A DNA stretch of 64,000 nt from Cercis canadensis (lineage: Eukaryota; Streptophyta; Magnoliopsida; Fabales; Fabaceae). The position numbers and the translations under genes were made by a program. The stretch lies in NCBI GenBank assembly GCA_003255065.1, contig QAOA01007897.1, forward strand, positions 315,874 to 379,873, written 5' to 3'. The notes beneath the pieces were generated by a model that ran no database searches, was not told the DNA's origin, and saw only the letters and a program-made list of their open reading frames with translations. Within the stretch, counting starts at the first letter, position 1, and every line of letters begins with the position of its first letter. This document shows, one piece after another, positions 59,317-64,000 of the stretch.

Positions 59317-62300
59317 TCATGCATCATCGGATTCTGAAGATGAAGATGTGCTTGTACTCTCTGACGACATATTTTCCGGCAGGAGAGACATAAAACCTGA
59401 ATTTGCGCCTGAAAATATTGTTGCTACTTTCGGGTGCTCTTCTACTTTTTGTGGAATTGTTGACTGACCCACAGGTGCCTTCATATCAGGTTTGATGCCA
59501 GAAGCAGAACCAATTCCTCTGCTTATGCAAGTTGTAGCGTTTTGCCACCCCACCGTTTTCTGCTCTGCTTTTGACTTATCTGACATTGTTGATTGAAGTA
59601 AACATGCCTTCCGTTTTGCCTCATTGCCAGGAGAAGTATCATTAATGCCACTAGATGTTGCCGTAACTTGGGACCCCACTGAATTTAGTTTCCTCTTCAA
59701 TTCATTCAATATTGCTGCCTTCACTGCTGCCCTAGATTCAGGAGTAGAAGTGTTACCAATACCACCGTGTGTTTCCACATCTGAGGATTTAGATTCTTTC
59801 CTCGTTGATTCTTCTGAACAAGAGGTTGAACCACTGACCTTTCCTGGCGTTTGTGTTAATCCTTCGGAAGCAACAGAGTACAGAGTTAATCCAAGATCCT
59901 CTCTGGCCCATTTGTGTATTGAACTTAGTTTTCCTTCTAAAGCTTGACAAAGATTATTCAACTCACTGATATCATAACGGTAGAGACAAAATTTGTTGCT
60001 CCAAGCACAAGAACAAAGCTGCTTTGCATGATTAAGACATGCAAATTTATCAGTTGAACATGAGCAACCTACAGCAGATAAGTGTAAATCACACAGACAT
60101 ACACTGCATTCCCTTTTGAAAGTAGCATCAAAATCTTTTTCCATCCTCCGTGATCGCAAAGAAGAGCAGAGAAATTCCCTCTTACAACTTTCACTCCTGG
60201 TGCGTGACTACATACAGGAGACAGATCCAACGAAAATTCTGTGTCAGGATATCAATTTGAAAGAAGCGAACACAGCAGCCAACGTCCCTCCCTCCAAAGA
60301 GAGAAAGAGAGGTGAAGGCCTTTAAAACTTCCTTTAAAAGAAAGGAGAATTCTTTTTGTCTTGGCTTCAGGATTTTAATTTATCAAAATAAATTATTGAG
60401 CACCCATTAATCACTGACAGAATTTGAAGCCAACTAAGAAACAAATTCATTAAATCTAGGGTTTAGGGCCTAAGGACTTACATCAAATGCTTTTGCCAAG
60501 ATCCCATTACTTCCACAGGCATCTTTCCAAGTTAAATTATCTGGAGTGGTCCTCCTACACAATTGGATTTCCCATTGTGCTCTTACAGCTTCCCTTGCTG
60601 CTCCCAATAACAGCTTATCATATGAAATTAATGTCTTTCTCCTTTGTTCACAATACAGCTCTACAACATTCTGTCCATGAAGTAGCCATTCAAGTGGAGC
60701 AAAACTTACTACTTCAGAACAGTTGAAACCACAATCAAATCCTGAATGATATGCTCCAGGGAAGACAAGAACAAACTCTCGTGGATACTGAAGACAGCGA
60801 TGTACTGGTATACCCTCTGACTTCAACGTGGCAGGAGAAATCTGCCTCCCCTGTACCCAATACTCACATAAAGACCTCAAAAGGTTACACACACAAGCAC
60901 ACATATATATACATAGTGGTTCCCTATGTGTCTCACAAAAATATAAACCTTGCATTCCATCAACATAAAGCTTTTTATTCTTTGAAATTGAATGAGTTAA
61001 AGAATAACTTCTACTACTTCCTATATTCTCTCTATTTAAAAATAACATAAGTTGGAATATCATGACTGAAAACAAGTGAATTAAATACTAATAAACCTAC
61101 AAAAGCGACAAAGTCCTTACAACCAACCATAAGATATTTTCCAAAAAATGTTTGCATGGATGCCAACCTTTATGGCTCAATTTATGATGAATACAAACAG
61201 GGTGCTCAGTATACATCATTTGCTATTACTTTTTATGTTAAAAAGTATCTTTCATAAGGTAGTCATATTAGAACTAACCAAACTATGAGGCAAGTCACAC
61301 CGTCCTGTAAACAGATCTGGGAGATACTTCTTCCTAACAGCTTCAAAGCCAGCACCAAATCTTCCTGGGATGGCGTACCACACTTTAGGTTCGCCCAAAT
61401 GCATGTAACACAATGAGTATAACTGGTGCTCTTCAACTCTCTATTTCATCAATAAAATAGATAGAAGAGATTCATTAGTTAACATTTAAAATTTGTCCGG
61501 ATTATGAAATTAGAGAGATAATAAAGACAAAGATGTGAATGAGTAATTAAGACACTAGTAGAAAGGCCATAAAGAATATGAGTTCTTACCCAACTGAGCG
61601 AAGAAAAGCACATTCCAACATGAATCCGAGTAAAATCGCATGCAGCTTCAGAGCTTTCAAAGGAAAGAAGAGAACCTGACAGTGTATTTATATTATTTAA
61701 ATTCCATTCAGATTTCACATATTCAGGATAATTGGATGTCTCCCGGGGATTAGATACTGTTGGAAATCCGCTGCTAAAACCTGCAGCATCCAAATTGTTT
61801 CTGCAAAGCACCTAGAACAGCAAGGTGTTGCACAATATGTCAAAGATTAGAAAACATAAAGCGTATGGCTTGTTTCAAATTATTTTCTCCCATATACCTC
61901 AATTTCTTCAGTAGGATTCTCGACAATCCGTCCATATTCACCCTCAAGATTCTCCACAGAAGGCTCCCACTGCTCTTGACATAATGATGGATTTATATTA
62001 GGAGCCATGACATTATCCTTACAGTTAAAGTACCGAACCTTGAATTCATCTGCGAATTTCTTGAAAGTTTTGAGACTGAAGCTAGGACCAGGTTTAGACA
62101 CAGAATCTTCAACATCATGGTGATTTGAGGTGCAAGTGCATCTCTTACCAAGCTGAGAGTCCAAATCTACTCTTTTACCTCTTCTTCTCTTAGTCTTTAT
62201 ATTTTCACATGAGCTAGCTGTAATTTCTTGTGCAGAGAGAACTTGAAGTCCATCAATCCGCTGAATCTGGGTAACAAACTTGGAGCTTTCCCATATATTC

Positions 62301-63870
62301 TTTTCCTTAAGAAGACATGGAGGTTGCCAGAAAGGGGGAGGAATGATACGGCATATTCCATAAGGCTCTGCTTTGGAACGTATACTTGCAATATATTTAA
62401 GTGTGTCTTTGAATTCCTTCAAAATGTAACACAATTACTTAAACTTTATTCTATAAAATTAGCAAGCAAATAAACCCATATTTGGCCAAATTTAATTTAA
62501 GGCATATATGAGGAAGCACAAAGTAAATTGCAAAGATGCGTCCTATTGGAGTTAGGTGGTAGGTACCTCTTCTGTCGGGTGGAAAATAGGAGCTTCATCA
62601 AGGACATCTCTTCTTGCATCCTTAGGACGCCAACTTGCTGTTACCTGGTTCAAAATTTTGGTAAACCAACTTGAAAACAAAAAAGTAGAGACATGAATGT
62701 TTCTCAAAATCTAGTAAGACAGACTGAAAGATTATGCCTACAATCAAATAGCAACAAAACAAGGACAGAAGATAGTTGGTTAAGAGAAGGGGAAGAAGAG
62801 GGACCTTTAGACAATTACTGCAGTCTGGACATCCATAAATAACCCCTTTTGGACGACAATCATTCAAAGGAAGATCCTGGAAAAGAAGCTTTAACCCATA
62901 TAATTATTTTTGCCTTCATGCTGAAAACAGTAACCATTTATTAGACTACTCTAACAGTAATTCTGCACAACGAAACCACATGGGAAAAATATGCTATCCA
63001 AGTTATCCACAGTGTAACTCATAATCAGTGCTAATATATATTAGCCATGCCCTACAAATAATGAGATATTACTTAAATTCACATCTAATACTTTAACAAA
63101 CACATATTTGGAGTCCATTACTTAATTCACATCTGATACTTTAACAAACACATATTTGGAGTCCTGCACTTCCATTATAGACTAGATCCCACACATGCAA
63201 GCATAAACACAGTTTAAATATAACATTCACACATACAACAGAGCCCTTATAACAATACAGAACTTCAAGCACATGATACAATTTGGAAGCTACCATCTTG
63301 GGTCATATCAAGTATTAAGGTTTCTCATTGAATTATCCAATGCAAGACTTTACAAACCATCCCACTTCTTAGATGATTAGCACCATTAAAATTCATCAAC
63401 ATTCCTATCTTCCATCCTTGCATCCCATTTGCGAACCTATATTCTTAGTATAAAATGTGAATATAATAAACTTATTGTGCAGCAAGTGCCATTTTCTGTG
63501 CATTGAAACTATGCCTTTCTAATGTGGACTTATTCATTAGCTAATCATAAACAAAAATTTGCAAGATTCCCAACTTAACCATAGGAAGCTTCTCTGTGAC
63601 AGATTCCTCGGGGTTGCTATTGCTTTGGTCAAAGACTATCCATGGCCGATCCTTAATGATTCTCTTATACGCAGAAATGCTATTCATCTGAGCCATCGTG
63701 TTCAGCTCGTGTTCAGAAGCAGTCACGAAGGCCGTAGATTTATCGGTTTCTTCAACTTTTCCAACCCTTTTGAGCATGAAGGAAGAAAGGGATGTGAAAC
63801 CAGGGGGAACTGAAAGATTTCCCATATTGTCATTTTTTAGACGATTTCTTCCAAATTCTGATTCCATCAT
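59317..63870 (-). CDS. KDM5/JMJ-type JmjC protein, short form with altered active site
   Basis: Relative of plant H3K4 demethylases (JMJ14/15/18/19 group). Eight coding exons on the minus strand: 63580-63870, 62805-62876, 62567-62644, 61898-62416, 61590-61811, 61279-61440, 60482-60850 and 59317-60207. All are phase 0, giving 867 residues. An AG acceptor two bases before ATGATGG implies a non-coding 5' exon further right. JmjN is at about 139-182 ([17 protein letters not shown] ... YGICRIIPP). A basic nuclear stretch KTKRRRGKR follows. JmjC is at about 350-515 and a C5HC2 zinc finger at 605-652 (CSVC ... CSC ... CLNH ... CSC). The Ser-rich tail ends [13 protein letters not shown] and FYRC are absent, as I recall for JMJ19. 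The canonical WHVEDH reads WRVEEH (residues 394-399), so the first iron ligand is Arg395; Glu397 and His483 remain. Exon 2 uses a weak donor (GTCCCT). Demethylase activity is doubtful. Confidence 0.87.
63068..63164. repeat. 48-bp tandem duplication in intron 1 of the JmjC gene
   Basis: Copies 63068-63116 and 63117-63164 (starting ATTACTTAA, ending TTTGGAGTCC) are adjacent and differ by one indel and one substitution. No N is present, so the duplication is likely genuine. Confidence 0.8.
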
Positions 63871-64000
63871 TACTGCAGCAAAAGAAAATAAATATTATAT
63901 AGGAAAACATCTCTCTATTATTGGGTTATACAGAATGAAGATCATCATACTAACAAGCTAGTAATTGCATCCGCTTCTATATTAACCAATTTATTTGTTC
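63871..64000. other. Right edge: presumed 5'-UTR intron of the JmjC gene
   Basis: AT-rich sequence directly upstream of the splice acceptor preceding the JmjC start codon. No other feature visible. Confidence 0.45.

Overview
The window is nuclear DNA from a flowering plant, almost certainly a core eudicot. Genes are intron-rich with GT-AG junctions, intergenic DNA is very AT-rich with microsatellites and small hairpin transposons, and all nine recognisable genes have close Arabidopsis counterparts. The species cannot be named from the sequence. Ten single N characters mark assembly joins; four of them sit between near-identical flanking copies, so some short duplications here are probably artefacts.

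Layout, left to right. (1) 1-2697 minus: first two coding exons of the cohesin ATPase SMC1, running off the left edge. (2) 4886-7391 minus: a VHS-GAT ubiquitin-binding sorting protein of the TOM1-LIKE family. (3) 9625-13858 plus: a peptidase S26-like protein that lacks the catalytic dyad. (4) 16032-18411 plus: a RHON1-like plastid Rho-N protein. (5) 19686-23572 plus: an XBAT35-type ankyrin-RING E3 ligase with a repetitive NGW linker. (6) 28441-32468 plus: a PUB3-type U-box/ARM E3 ligase with a 10-nt first coding exon. (7) 41116-41789 plus: an ALOG/LSH transcriptional regulator, alone in about 23 kb of otherwise gene-free DNA. (8) 55675-57888 plus: arabinose-5-phosphate isomerase (SETH3/KdsD type). 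(9) 59317-63870 minus: a KDM5/JMJ-type JmjC protein without FYR domains and with altered active-site residues.

The genes do not form a pathway; they are a block of housekeeping and regulatory loci. From memory of Arabidopsis locus numbers, the order combines neighbourhoods now split over several duplicated segments (RHON1/S26/TOL on chromosome 1, S26/LSH3 on 2, XBAT35/LSH4 on 3, SMC1/SETH3/PUB3 on 3). The window therefore looks like a little-rearranged copy of an ancestral eudicot segment.

The most notable biology is two predicted pseudoenzymes. The S26 peptidase relative has Glu where the nucleophilic Ser should be and Arg where the general-base Lys should be. The JmjC protein has Arg at the first Fe(II)-binding His plus further cofactor-pocket changes. 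Accessory DNA holds two hairpin MITE-like families (A, four copies; B, three copies), two candidate tRNA-derived SINEs, several short tandem duplications and an isolated patch with two G-boxes. I found no tRNA or rRNA genes, no CRISPR array, and no recognisable LTR or LINE coding sequence.
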